Of a stretch of 64,000 bases of DNA, positions 24,701 through 39,700 are shown in pieces. Every line of letters begins with the position of its first letter. The first letter of the stretch is position 1. Source of the DNA: Himantopus leucocephalus (taxonomy: Eukaryota > Chordata > Aves > Charadriiformes > Recurvirostridae); the NCBI GenBank assembly GCA_003993805.1, contig RSEF01000003.1, positions 89,783,401 to 89,847,400 on the forward strand, read 5' to 3'. The position numbers and the translations under genes were made by a program. The notes beneath the pieces are model-generated. The model was not told the origin of the DNA. It saw nothing but the letters and a program-made list of their open reading frames with translations, and ran no database searches.

Positions 24701-27700
24701 ACTACACTGCTTCAAGCGTCTCAGGATTTGTTGTATGAATAAGAAAAAATTCCCCAAAGTAACTTTGAAATTTTTGGTTTATGAATACTATTTCAGTGTT
24801 CCTCGGTGACAGTAGGTAGCTTAGTATCTTTGGAGGAGGCTTTGGACTTGAAAATCAATACTAACTTCACTACAACTAGAATGGAGCATCTGCTACCAAA
24901 AAGTAGGAGGGGATCTGGTAGATTATGCTTATGGTAATTTTCAGTAAAGGACTGCTGGTGAATGCATATAGAATCATTGGACATGTTGTGTGTAATTAGG
25001 ATTTATTCCTTCAAAACAAGACTCAGCAGCATAGTGAACTATACTGCCATATCCTGTTTTATACTGGGGTGCACATTTAAATACTGGAAGAGTACAAGAA
25101 CAAAGAAATCCATAATCTACTTTAACAATGTAGAGACTGAGATTTTCTTTTAAGAAGCACAGTATGTTGTACAAGATAGCCTGAATTCATTTTAATGTAA
25201 AAGTGCTGTTTACACTCCCCAGTCTAATTGCAGTCTCCACATTGGAACTTTTTACAGTTTGGTTTTTTTTTTTTTTTTAACAAATATGAACACTTTTTCA
25301 GTATCTATACCGATAGTCTCACAAACATCCTACCATTAGAAGACATCTCAAAACTAAAGAATGAGTCATCTTCAAAAAAGAAACAATAATAAGTGAGTTT
25401 TTTCTGAGTTACTACTTTTGCATAGAATTCATGAAGTTCTACTTAAATTAACCTAAAAAGGCACAGCAGATATCTTGCCAGTGTAGATGGCTAAGCAGCT
25501 GCATAGCAGGTTTATAGACTGTATCTCTATCTGTACTGACAAAGCTTAAACACAGTGATTCTTCTTTTCCAATTTCACAATTTCCACACCCCAAAGCAAA
25601 CTGTATTTTCTCTCTTGCATCTCCATCAACGGCCCCTAACCAATAATATAAGAGCATATTTCAGTTGATCTAGAGGGCAGTGCTGATGCTGACTCTTCTA
25701 CTCACGACCTCAGTGCCTGAATATACTTCATACCAAGTGTTATTTACCATGTTACATTTTTCACATACTAACAGTGCTACAGAAGTTCCTTGTCAATGAT
25801 TCGAGAACAAGCTGGGGGCTTGGATTAGATGATCTCCTGAGATCTGATCCAATTCCAACAGTTCTATGATTCTAAATTTTCCCAATTTCAGTTATTTTTA
25901 AAATAACTGAAGCCTAATTTAAAATTAATTCTAACATGACTGAACAGGTTGCAGAAATCTGTCAAAAAGGGCAAATTCATCCCTTAGTGCAAACTTGCAT
26001 ACATCTGGAATAACAGGATATAAGGATAGAAATAGATACACTAAAGGTTACACAAAGTTTGGCAACACACCCACCCAAAGCAGGTATTCAAAAAATTATT
26101 CTGCTTAAAAGAAATAAGAACTCTAAACATAACTTACCCACTCCTTGAGACCGTGGTAACCTAATGTGGTCTGCTTCTACTTTCTGAAGCTGAGGGGGGT
26201 ATTCTTTTCTGGAAAATAAATTAGACATACGGTTGTTCTTTTGACAGACACCATTATAATTTAGCCACAATTATACATGAACAAAATAAACCTGAAATGT
26301 ATCTGGAAGCTATGAGTAAGTAACTTCTCCTGTTACATGCTATTTGTATGCTTTAAAAAATATTACCAGAATGCTACGAACAGCTACAGTAAAGGTCTTA
26401 GAAGTGTTTCTGATCTAAATCCCTTTGACAGTAATTGATAGTTCAGGAGTTTCTCACTTTCAGACCCAAGTCTTCAAAGACTGAAGCCTAAATCTCCTCC
26501 TCCTCTTTCATGAAGTACAAGACAGATACTTTTAAAGTCTAAAAATAGAAACAACTATTATTTTAATATTAGAGTAGATTCCACAAGTTCCACAACTTAA
26601 AAAACAGGAAGAGAAGACGCAAAACAGAGGAAAGGGATCCAATGTAAAAAATTGTTGTGGCCAAAAAATAAAAAGAACAAAACAGGAGAAGATATAGTTC
26701 CTATATATTTGTTTTAAAAATATAATAATATAGACAAATTAGTGAATAATAAAACTTTTGTTGTATAATTTGCATAATATGCACACATTTTTTGTGCAAA
26801 TTAATGCAATATAAAGCATTATAGTAAGATTTTTTGAGTCTCTTGAAAGATATTTTCAGTTTACACACAAGCGTGTCAAATCATGCTACTCCCAAATTAA
26901 GATTCCTGAAGCTCACTGCATCTCAGTTACTGTTTGTGGCAGTTCTCTTTCTCAGCTGTCTTACCCTGCTCTGGAGCTGTAGATTACTGTTCCTGTTATA
27001 ACACAAGATGGCACGCACCTGAAACTCAGGAGGCCTTGCCAACCACTTCAGCAGAAACTGGTTTTATTGGCAAGTTAAGCCAGTGCACTGGGCTGCAAAT
27101 GGGTCACACTCATGCCATACTGCTACCTCTACTTACAAGGACATTAATCAACAGCAACAGGGCAAAGAAAACAGCTGTAGGCAGTAACATCTCAAACTAA
27201 CAGCTAAATTTTTAGGACCCACCTGGCAAAAATTTGGTTATGGCTAAAGCAGGCTTCAGCACTAGCCATAATTTTTCTATTTCTTTCAGCACATTTCCTA
27301 ATGCATCAAATCATAAAACCTTTGAATTTTCTGCATTTCTGGGTAATATTTCTCGGAGTTTTACCATATTTTATTATTAACTAACATCTTTGGAACAAGA
27401 TTAATCTACAATGCCCTTTGGGATACTTCTTACCTAAAAGCAAACACATTTATTGTGTCAAGAGGCTGCAGCGTGAAGGAAAACTCAAGCAGAAAGAAGG
27501 ACTGAGAAATAAGCGTGGTTCAATTGCAACACAGAATGTAGAGATGTCACAGTACTTTACCATGACTGCTCACAAGCACATCACAGATGACAGATTAAGT
27601 AGTTTATTTGTTACTGATTGTGTCAAACATGTTTCTGAAACAAACCTACTCCCCTCAAAAGTTTTTTTTTTTTTAATGCCAGCACACACAAGAACTGAAC

Positions 27701-30700
27701 CAAAATCAGAAACTCAATATGAGTATCTATTCATAATTTGTGTATGCTTTTTTTTTTTTTACATTTTCCTTAAAAATTCAAATCACAAGGGATTACTTTA
27801 AAGGCAGGATTGGTGGAAATATAAGGCAGAGCTCAAACTAATGATTACCTAATGAGAAGCTGTTACTATCAAAACCAATGATGACATTCTAATGTGTAGG
27901 AAAAAACCTGTAACATCATTACAAGCGATTTGAAAAATATAAACTTTGCAGTAAGGATGCATGAGCTGTTGTTTGACATGTTATAATTATCTTCCAGTAA
28001 TATTTCATAACAGTAAGTCTTGTTTTGAACATAACCACTGTTAGAAAAATTATTTTCCGTAAAATGTTTTAAATATGAATAATTTAATTGATATTTAAGA
28101 GAAACAATACTGAAACTATTTGACATTTAATAGAAAGGAATGAAAACAATATGGTAGATTTAGAATACTAAAATTTCTTTTAAAAATTAGTTTGACAATT
28201 CAAGGTATCTGGACATTTGTAAGTTATGATTTTTCTTCTAAAAATAATAGAGCTTTGTATTACATTTTTAACATGCAACATTTATTTATCTTTTTAAGAT
28301 GATACATTCATCACTTACCATACATGGCTAAATAATTTTTTGACAATAAATAAGAATACAGTAGCATTATTTACCCTTGTCTGAGTTTTGTGTTATCAGC
28401 ATAGACTCATATTGATACTTATTAAATGGCCAAGCATTGCAAGAATACGCAAGGGCTAGCATGAAACGAGTCTCTCTCTTCTCCCACAATATAAGACTTT
28501 TACTCCTACGCTCACAATGAGTCAGTAAGATGCAAACCTAAGTTACAAAAAACAGCTCCAAGTCAACTGAGGCTTCCTAACACGCTTTAACTTGGTTCGC
28601 AATTCAAGGTCAGGTTTGAAGTTGCTTTGAGTTAGAAACAAAAGCAAAGACAATTTTAAATACTACTTAATTGTAGATTTAATCTGAAAAAACTGCTTTC
28701 TTGGAGACAGGAACAGCCCTCCGACAAGAGGACAGCAACTTGAAGTGCCTCCTACTAGTTTCCTTTCCTGAAAAACCTCCACACAAACAAAAAGGCAGAG
28801 GCCCCCCCACCACAAAATTTTTACAGATGACAAAATTAAGGCTCCCCCCTCAGCACAATGTTTGTTGCCATTTGAACAGCTGCAGATCCGTTGATACCTT
28901 CTCCAGTAAAGTACTTAATACACTGAGCAGTTTAATAGTGTGTCAGTGCAGAAACAGAATAGAAACTATAGTTGCTTTTTAAAAAAAAAAAAAAAAANAA
29001 AAAAAAAAAATCAAACATGGCACCTATCTTTAAAAAGACTATTTGGAAAAGAAAAATAGTCTTAAGAGATTAAAAAGCATAGAGTACTTCAAAACAAATG
29101 CCTTCTTGCTGTTAAACCTTAACTTAAACTAATAGTCTCACGTTTCAAAAGAAATAAGTGAGGGATCAAATAGCTAAACAGATCAAGATGCAAGACTACC
29201 TATGTACTGTGTCTAACAGAAAAAAACAAGAAATACAATATTGGTTGCTGTTCCTACCATCCTAGCAAATATTGAAAATACACAAATATTTTTTGCCTGT
29301 TAGGTTTCCTAAAAACATTTATGAGGTTTAGCTTTGCTTGAAGAAGGCAGCTCCATGCTTGGAGACAAAATAATTTTAGGCATCTCATTTATCTCATCCA
29401 TTATAAGCAGTTCTGATTTTAATACCTTTCAGTACAAGGGAGGTAGACGAGTATTTGATAAAAGCAACCTTGAGAAGTAGTAAAGCCTCAAACAGCAAAA
29501 CTTTAATTACAATACCAAAAAAGACCAGGCTTTTCCTGCAACAGACATGACAAAAATACTGAGGTAGGTCTGGACTGTGGAGAGTCCTGAACTTCTGACA
29601 CATCTTAACAGCTAAATGGTACAGCATTCTTAACTAAACATGCTTTGCCCAGACAGAATGGTGACATTGACTTAGCATTTTCAGCACACATTCAAGATTA
29701 CTGCCACATTCCTTTGCTGATAGAATTGGACCTTAATATCTTCACCTTGGGCTGGTAGACAGACCTCTGTGACACCCTCCACCCAAGGTGAAATTTTAAT
29801 ATTAAAATTTAATCTCTAGAAAAAAGAAAATGATGACTACAACACAGGGACAACAATTTTTGTCTGTGCCAGAAGGTAATAAACCTGAAGAAACATTTGG
29901 ATCTGGGAATTTAGGATACAGTGCTGTCTTAGATCAGAGCTTTCAAAACTACCTGCAATCTGGTGAGCCACATCAAAAATACCATGTATGTGCAAGGCTG
30001 CACCAACTCCTAACTTTGTTGGGGTGTAGGCTCACACAACAGCTGTGTTTAATGCGCAGCCTGGCTCTTTGAGAGGCTGCTTTATTCAGCCTTTCCTCAC
30101 TCTGTCTCTGTATACTACTATTTGGAGGTATACCACCACAGGCAGGCTGTTGGTTTCTACATTGTTACACAAAAGCAAGAGTAAAGCATGATAAGACAGG
30201 AAGCACCAAGCTGCTGAGGTGAGATTTACCTTCAGTGTGTCTTATAGGAAAAGCAGAGTACAAAAGTCAAAGGCTGCAAGAGAGAAGCAGCAGCACAGGG
30301 AGTCGGGTTTTTAGTACGCAGGTCAGTAGCCCCATTTCACCCAGAAAGTCAGGAGTTGCAGCTGCACTTATCATGATGGTAATGATCAGAACTAAATTTA
30401 GCAGCTCCTGCCTAAATCATCTTCCCCTGCTAGGACAGCAACAAAAAGCAGGGAAGGAAAAAAAGAACATATCCAGAAGTACTGGATTAAGAAGCAGCAG
30501 GTGTCCCCAAAGGAAAAGTAAGATCACCAGCATGCAACTCAATCCTAGTATTGTATGACACACAGTGCCAAATTAAAAACGTTAATAGCTGAATGGCTAA
30601 CTAATAACATAAATACAGCACAAAGGTAAACAGGAAAAATACACGAACACAAAGCCCAGGCAGCGGGAGGATGATCAAATCCCTTCTTAGAGGGCCAAAA

Positions 30701-33700
30701 CTAACTGGTGAGTATCTCTTTGGTATTTCTTCTAAGAAATAACAAAACACAGTAAAACAGAAAGGCTTGATTTTACTACTGAATTTGAAATAAATCTAGA
30801 AAATCCTGAATTCCCAAAGAACAGATCTACACTAGATTTCTGTGTTATTTATATCATTATCAGTTAAACATTATATACACTGTTTAAACAATTCAATCTG
30901 ATATCAAGCGTATAATGCCAAAACACACCTACATAGACAGGATATTTACAAAAAAAAAAAAAATCAATGAGTTCATTACTGTCAACAAAACATTTCCACT
31001 AACATAAATTTAAGCTATACAGGAAGAAAAGCAAATGTATGGTATTTCATATTGCTAACAAAATATTAACAGCAGTAAAACAGATGCAAAATGAGTGAGA
31101 AATGAGCCTGAAATGAGCAATGAAAACCAGTGTGCCTGGTTTTGCTATTCATTTTCTGTTAATTGCTTTAACATATACACTTCATGAACAGAATGTAGGC
31201 AGTAAGGCAATAAAAACCTTTAATGCTATTCAAACCAAACTGAGATGATAGAGCGAAAGCAGTTAAACACCCTACTAAGATATGCTTCAGAACCATACTA
31301 TTACACAAACTTTGTTGCTCTATAAAGAGAATTAGCAGTGAATTCTTAGATTCCCGAGAAAGTTAGAATTTATCTATTTCACATTGGATATATAAATAGA
31401 CAGATAAATTTCCAGTGGAAATGTATGCAAAGTTCACATTAACATGGCATTATCTAGAAATGGATGTAAAGGTCCTTTTTGGTAAAAGGGAGTAAGTGAA
31501 CCACAAAAAAGAACAAAAACAACTAACCCCCCTCACACATGAGCAGACAGGATTGACTGGATTGAATATTCTTTAACTAGCATTGATAAAGCAGTCATTC
31601 AGATAGTTTTTTTAATGCTCATTGCCATGCTCATTTCATCAACAGTAAGCTTACCTTTCCTTTCGGTCCAGATTGCTTAAAATATGAAAAAAGAAAGAAA
31701 AACATAAGATGCAAAGCCCCACATGTGTTGCACATCACTAAATTCAAGTTATTAAATATAAACTGAAACTGTTTTGTTGTCTCTTGCACTCACTGGACTA
31801 GTTTTCAAATAAGCATTATTATTTTTCACAGCGTTTTTGTAACAGTAATTATAAAAGCACAAACGTTACTTCACAGACAGCAATGGTCAGTGGTCTAAAT
31901 ACTACATTGTCTTGCCTCTTTTTCTATGAGTAAAATTTGATTAATTCTCAAGTCAACCTGGTTGTCTCACTTAATTCACTGCAATGTAGAACCTGACATG
32001 ACAGAATCCCAATACATGAACTAAAATAAAGCCTCATTTACAATCCCTGATTGCCATGCAAAAGAAGATAAACCAAATTTACACAACAACATGTTTCCAA
32101 CTCTTAAAAAAATATTAAAGTGTTTAAATTGAGGAGAAAAAAAAAATCAGAAAGCACTACTTAAATATTTAGGAGACCACATGCAATCAGCTACTGGATA
32201 GAGAAGGATAAACAAAAGCAACCAGCCTCCTCCTGAGGTTTTGGCTGAAAACAATCTCCAAAAGTATTCAGGGCTACTAGTTTCAGAAGCACCTCCTTTA
32301 ACATCAGTGAATGTAGCTGGTGCTCACAACTCAGGTCCTTCGTATACCAAGTCTGATATAAAAATAGATCTAACTAAGCACAGCACAAAGACAACTTGAA
32401 AACAGTATCTTTGTCTTTCCTGCCTTTTCAAAACTTGCCATATGGAATGCTGTAAGCTTTTAATCTATGTGGCTCTTCCTCCCAAATATCAAAAGCCTAG
32501 CAAACTTCTAATATATGCATTACACTAACACTATTCTAAAACAGAACAAATTCAAACTGTTTCCTCTTTTACTTCAGTCAAATTAAACAGAGTAGTAATA
32601 TTGCAGATTGATAGAAACTCATTCTCCTTTCCTTTTACAAACAGAACACTAACAAGAATAAAGCAAACTCTAACTCTCTGTTACCCAGAAGAATGTCAGG
32701 ATTGAAAGTAAACCAGGTAAAAAGGTAATCCTGATAATCCTACAAAGCACAGTATGAAAACACATTCAATCCCCACAGTGCTCTGGGTTCTGGGAAGAGA
32801 GTAAAAGGAATTCAAAACTGAATGTGATGACTACAACTTAGACTGGGGTGGGGGTAATCAGATAATGCTGCATGAAAGGAGGGAAAAATTGCTTCCAACT
32901 GGACCTAGACTTTACAAACAATAAACACTGTTTTTGTGCAGGTCACATCTGAGTTTATAAATCCAGTCAGATCCAAACCACGTCCGTATGGAATCACATC
33001 CAGTATTTTTGTATCCTTGGCACAGTTAATATGTAAATTGGATTAACTGTTTGCAGGTGCTCTAAATAGTCACACTGTTAAGAACTGAAAATTTTAATGC
33101 TAAGGAAACTTAAAGGCAGGAAAAAAATTTCCAGAATGCCTGATACTGTACACTGCCATTACATTAGATGCCTTCCTTGTTTTAAAATCATAGAATCATT
33201 TAGGTTGGAAAAGGCTTTTAAGATCATCGAGTCCAACCGTAAACGTAAGACTGCCAAGTCCACCAAATCCCATAACAACATAATGCATTCAAAAGAATTC
33301 TCACTTTCACATCTCAGAAAGAATGAGAATCCTGGACAGATCCAGGAATTATAATGAGCAGTGTCCCTACAAATTGCTTCATGCAGCTCATGCATTAACA
33401 TTTGTTAGACATGCTGTACAGACATGCTACTTCAATGCCAAGTCTTGGAGAACAGTCAGTCAATGGCATAAGACAGAACTATGCGTCTATTAAATGAAGC
33501 AAAATAGTTTGAACCAACTACAACACCAGGCTACGCTGTATCTGAAAATCTGTTGTATCAGAAGTGAACAAATTTTAATTTCATCCCCATATTTCACTGG
33601 AAAAAACATGAATAACATTTATCAAAATATTATTTTGAAATGCCCGGTTTTGTTGTACTGGAAACTTATATTTGAAATATGAGTGAAATATGAGTAAAAC

Positions 33701-36700
33701 AGATACTCAACCAGAATTTAAACTAACATGCATGTGCAAAAAAGTTGGAGGAAGATGAGAAATACAGTACACATCACAAGCTCCACATTCAACTAGATCG
33801 AGATTATAACCGAGTTTCATAATTAGGTTGCCACAAGTGACACCATCCCCACGCAAAGAACCTAGCATAAATAACAAAATCTGTAATGTCAGTGCCAGAG
33901 ACTCAATCTGCTCCGAACTAATTTAATCATGTTTTTATTTTTGGTTATCCTTTCAATAATCCACTACACATTTAAGAACAATATGTTAAGTTAGTTAAAA
34001 CTATTTTCCCCATGTTGTTACTTATCACCATACCATAAAACAATTCTACAAATACAAACAATGTAAACGAACACAACTTGGTGTTGCCTGACAATTAGTA
34101 TAGGAAAAAAACCCCAACACCTTAGAAATCAATTTCCATGCTACCAGCTTTTCTTTGTCTTGATATATACCTAGAATTTTACTCTTGGTTTGCCACCCAC
34201 ATTCTCTGCATATACTCCTTTCTGAGGAGACACCATCAGAATTTACTTTTAAACTCAACAATTATCTAATGTCAGTAAAAACTAGCAAAAAATATATATT
34301 AAAAAAATTCCAAACAACTAAAATTGACATAAAAAATTATCCAGTTTATATACACTGAAATTTTGTATTATGAACAGTTTTACAGTGCAATTTTAGGTTT
34401 TTTTTCTAACAACTATTGTCTTCTCATTGATAAACCTACATCTTCCATATCAAGAAGCCTTGAGATACCCCTTCTTTTTTAATTAAAAAAAAAAAAAGTA
34501 TGTCAGGAGGCTATGTTCTATTAATTTTCAACCCTCTAACTCAGAAACAGATTTAGAATCTTTTAAAAAGCAGTCAATTGAGTCAACTGGCAAAAGATAC
34601 TGGAATTAATCCTTTGCATAGTTCCTATGTAAAGCTCACCCTCAGTCAATTAGATCATGCTGGTTCCGACATCCTCCAGTAGCAAAACATTGCTTGGAAT
34701 GGTTATAACTATTTCCTGCTTTTGAGACTCCCAAAATATTCTTAGCATAAGAGTTAACTGTCTGTTGTTAATGTAAATGAACTACAATAACAACTCTAAA
34801 AGAAAACATATTTAGAAACATTCAAGACGACTACTATCCCATTACTTCAGGCAATATTCCGCTTGCCTATATGCATTAGTTTTATTTTTGCGTGTCACAC
34901 ATATGAAGTCACTACTTTTTTTTTTTTTCTCCACATTACATTGTAGACTTATAAAGAAGCAAGTCGCATAAGTGAGAAAGGCAAGCTGGCAAGTCTAACA
35001 TCCCCTCAAGATTAAGAATCTCTTGCATACTGAAGAAGCCTACAGTGCTTAACTAGATATGATGGCTGTTTCACAGAACCATCTTACAACAAAGCTTAAT
35101 CAAGTACACTAATATTATTAAGGTCAGCATTCAGAGATTCAAGAAAGAGCTAGTCTTGCATGATTTTGCTTACTTCAAATCAGTTTAATTAGCACTGCAG
35201 ATCAAGATTTTATCCCTTAGAATTACAAAAAGAAAAAAAAAAGTGAATGGTAAGGGCATGAATACTTAAGAGATGCCCCATGCTTTCCTCAATGGAACAC
35301 TGAACAAAAATATTCTACAAAGGACTGCATGTAAGAAAAAAAGAGCACAGCTGGTTCAGCCTAAACCACACTGGTAACATAAACCTTGTCTTTCAGTTAA
35401 TTTTGTGGGAAAAGTTCTGCCAATCCTCCTCAGTCATCCCTGCCTTGCAATGATGGGAAGAAATGTAAAGAAAAGGGAGATCTCTACCACTGCATCTGCT
35501 ATTACTAAGGGGAAGGAAATGTACATGCTATTTTCCATTTAGAGATGATAGTACAGTTTGAAATGGAAGGAGGCAACAATGGTGTAGGCCCTCAGGGACA
35601 GGACTGCAAAATCCATTTTTCAGCCTGTTTCTTCAATGCCAGATTACCCTAATACATGTTTGGATCACATCATTCACTCACATTAGTATATGGGCTTTGT
35701 TTTTTCGAAGATAGCAAATGAAAGCAAGGGAAGTGGGATGAAAAAGAGGACGATGCCTACATATGATCCCACCACCCCAAAAAATCTACACTAAAAACCA
35801 GAGAGGCAAAAAGGTGGCAGAAAAAGGAGGCTACAAAATGCTGACAGGATGAAGCACTCATGTAGGCTGGTGGAAATCCAAGAAATTCAGAGATAAAAAG
35901 AGCTCTGAATGGACAACTGTTGAACGAAAATTCCTTAAAGCAATGGTTAGCTCATATGTTTGTGATACATATTGGCTGTGAAAACCATGTAAAAAGAAAA
36001 AATTAAAAACAACCCTGCAATTTACAGAAGTCTGATATAGTTTTAAGTTTTCAAAACAACTAAGTTTAATTCAGCATAGCTGAGTAAGATTCCCCAATTT
36101 CCAGTTGTCCATTCTAACAATTATTTATATAAATGCAAAACCGTGCTTCTGTGAGATGTCCCAGTTTGTATCTTTATGCTGTATTTACAGACTACATAGG
36201 ATCAACAGATCTATAACTTAGTCTTTAGATGGATTTTTTTCAAGCTGGAGTTTCTGTGAATTAGTATTTGATGATCATGTTGTCAGTTATGTGAATTTCT
36301 ACTGCATACTATGCTTGTCCATTTCAAAGTATTTTCTAAATGTATTTACATTAGCAGGTGCTCTCCTACTGAATATGTGCCATAGTGTGCTTTAAAATTA
36401 GTAAATTCTAAGATTATATAAGTCATAAATGTTAAGTTTTATGAAACTTTAGTAATTAAGATCAAAGCTCATGATCAGGAATGCACCATGTAATTACTTA
36501 TGTTTCCTTAAAACACTTCATAGCATAAGGAAAACCATTACATACAAAACCACAGAGGACTTTTTTCAATTGGAACATCTGGAGAAACAAATGTTATATC
36601 TTACCTTTGGGCTGCTGTTTTTACTGCTGCTGTCTGTGCATGTGCATGGTGAAAACGTCTACCATGTACCACAGTTACAGGACAAGACATATTCTGAGCA

Positions 36701-39700
36701 TTTTCACTGCAAACATACAGAGAAATAGTTAAAGACAAGACTCTGGTGTATTTGTACATTGTCTTAGCTAAAAATTTTGGTGTCCTGCTTTTACAATAAC
36801 AGCCATACAAAACCAAAAATCAACAAAGTATTTCTAAATCAGTAATACAACTTATTAGGATCCTCTGACAGGCATAAAAACATTCAAACTAGAATAAAAT
36901 AAACAAATAAGAATATACACAATTATTTTTTTCCTGGAAGAAAAAGTAAGGAATTTTTACATTTTACCACCATCCAAAACGCTGTGAACTAGCTCTCCTT
37001 TACTCAATCCCATCACTGCAAAACACACTGCCTTTTTTAATGAATTATAACCATTTATAATTAATTTAAACTTCAATCTATAAATTTTATTAAGGCATAA
37101 TATTAACTTTTTTAACATGACTTAAAGGGCATAANCAACTTTTTGTGAACAGACTGAATTGCACATTCAGGAATTTCCCTTATCTTATAAAGGAAAATGA
37201 ACGCAGAAAATTTATGATGTGAGATGGCTGGTAACTGAAACAACACAACACAGCTTGAAAAGGGAAGGATTCTCCAGTGCTCAAATGTCTCAGCAGGACT
37301 CTGCACAGAGACAGTATATTCACCAATGTCACATGTAATTCTGGAGAGAAGATTACTTACCATTACCCCCTCTAGTAAAAGCTGATATAAAGATATGGCA
37401 GATCAATAACATAGTACTCCTTTGAAGATCGTTAGACAGTAACAATTACCCTGCACACTTCTGTGACAGGACACAATACTACATTTGAAATGTTCAAAAA
37501 CATGCAACTTTTAACAGACAGCATGTTGGTAATGCAAACTGTTTCAAATTATGGAACTACAACACTTAAATTTTGCTTGTAAAATTGCTTGGAAATTTCA
37601 TTTGCACTAAATAAAGCATTCTGATTGATTAAAAATATTTCTCAGAAATAATATTCAAGAGAATTTTTGCTCTCCTGCCGTTTGTCCTGTTATGGACAAT
37701 GAAAAAACCTGAAGTACCAAAATTCCCCCAAAAGCTGACAATCAATTCCTAATCCTTCCTCTACATTCCCCGACAAGGTGAAACTGAGCAAATTGCTAGC
37801 TTGCTTTTCAAATTTCTTTTCAGTTTAGAGCTACAAATCCTTTTGGGAGCCTTATATCAAGTATCNNNNNNNNNNNNNNNNNNNNNNNNNNNNNNNNNNN
37901 NNNNNNNNNNNNNNNNNNNNNNNNNNNNNNNNNNNNNNNNNNNNNNNNNNNNNNNNNNNNNNNNNCAACTACAGCTAGCTATCTTATGAACTTTTCCTTC
38001 CTGTAAAGGTAACCAAACTGAGTGCACTTTAGCAATATGAAATACTCCCAGACGAAGTTATATGAACTTTTTATTATATACTAAATAGAGAGATCGGTCT
38101 GTTACAAGTTAGGGACAGTAGTAACAAACAAGTACAGCACTGAATGCCTAAACACTGTTCCTGTCAGCTCTAAATGCAAGTGACAATCTCAAGCTATCAT
38201 GCAGGAGCATGGATATTTGCCGAATCCTTTAAAGGAACAGTCTGTGATGCCTAAATCAAATGATATCTTGCAGCAAGAAAAACAAAAAATTCATCCTGAG
38301 TTAACCTTGTCAATTCACAGTCATGGAAAGAAGAAATTATTGATGGGGATGTTAGAAATATTCTTCCACCTGCTAGCACTGTATAGAGGAAACAATAGCA
38401 CATGCAGACAACATTGTTAAGGCACTGACAAGTACTCCAATGAGTGCTCTAACTCTATTTTAATCATTTTCTGGTACTTTACTAATGTACTATTTAACAT
38501 TTTGAAAAAGGAAAGACCTTAATCTAGTTTTCTATCTTAGCTCAGAAGCACAGAACAGCGTAGCTTCTTAAAATGCACAGCTGATAATGCAAATGTACTA
38601 CAAATTCTGTTCATTTAGCATTGATTTATATCAATGATCAAGTAGGTAAGTAAACATAAAACTAAATGTAGTACCTCAGTTTCTTGCTATTTCCCATCAT
38701 GTTGAGGCCAATTGAGTTCCCTTTAAAAAGTCTCAAGCTTGCAGCTTTGCCTCGCCTTGCATATGTTTTTATGAAATCACCACTGGTGCCGACAGCTCCA
38801 GGCCGACAACGAAGTGACTGTAACAACAGAATTCACATATATTAAAATACTTGTATAAAAGTTAAAAGGAAAAAAAACAATTGCAAAATATTTACATAAC
38901 TATTGCTTTGACTTCATTTTCAGACTGCTTTTGTATCAAATTTCATGTAAAATACAACCCGTCTACACCCTTACTCACTAGAATCCCTTACTAAACAAAA
39001 TATGAATATTTTCAAAGTATTATGAAGCATCTTGCAGTTGTAAGCTATTTCAGTATACATTAAAAAAAAAAACCAACACAAAATGCATGGGGTTTACCTA
39101 TGTATCTTCTCCTTTTATAGATATACACACACATATATGCATACAAAACTGGAAATCTGACAGTAAGCAATCATGGGATACAAGAATAAATATTTTTAAT
39201 TTAAAAATATAATCCCATTAATGATAATTGTCTACACTTAAAACTAGTTATTCATGCTCATATTTTCAGAATACTATACAAACCAACAGGAGTACGAGGA
39301 ACAAAAACATTAAGGGCAGGCAGAAAGACAGCTTGAGCATATGTTGCTAAATCAACACATAAACTTTCATTATATAATACCCCACAGATGCAACATTGTT
39401 TAAGAACCTAGCAAGCTTTAAAGATACATTTTCACCACGAGATAGAGTACTTACCTTTCTTTCTTCATTGGGACTGAAAGGCCCATCACTGTCATCTATG
39501 CTGAGCAGATTTGCCTCACTAGACAGGTGTGGGAGAGAAAAGCAGATACATTGTAAACGAAACAATACCAGCAAAACATTTTAAAGACACAAAGGGCTTT
39601 TTATTTCCCATCTCTCTTTAAATTTAAATGCATCACATATACATTGTGCATATATGCCCAAAACATCAGGAACATAAACTGGGCAACGTAGTGATCTAGA

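Larger units (their letters stand above)
26209..31654 (-). other. SENP6 intron between exons 6 and 7
   Basis: A 5.4-kb intron with a poly-A tract containing an N (28981-29010), T runs near 27661 and 27750, and the nested inverted repeats at 29741-29810. No exon or known transposon recognised. Confidence 0.7.
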
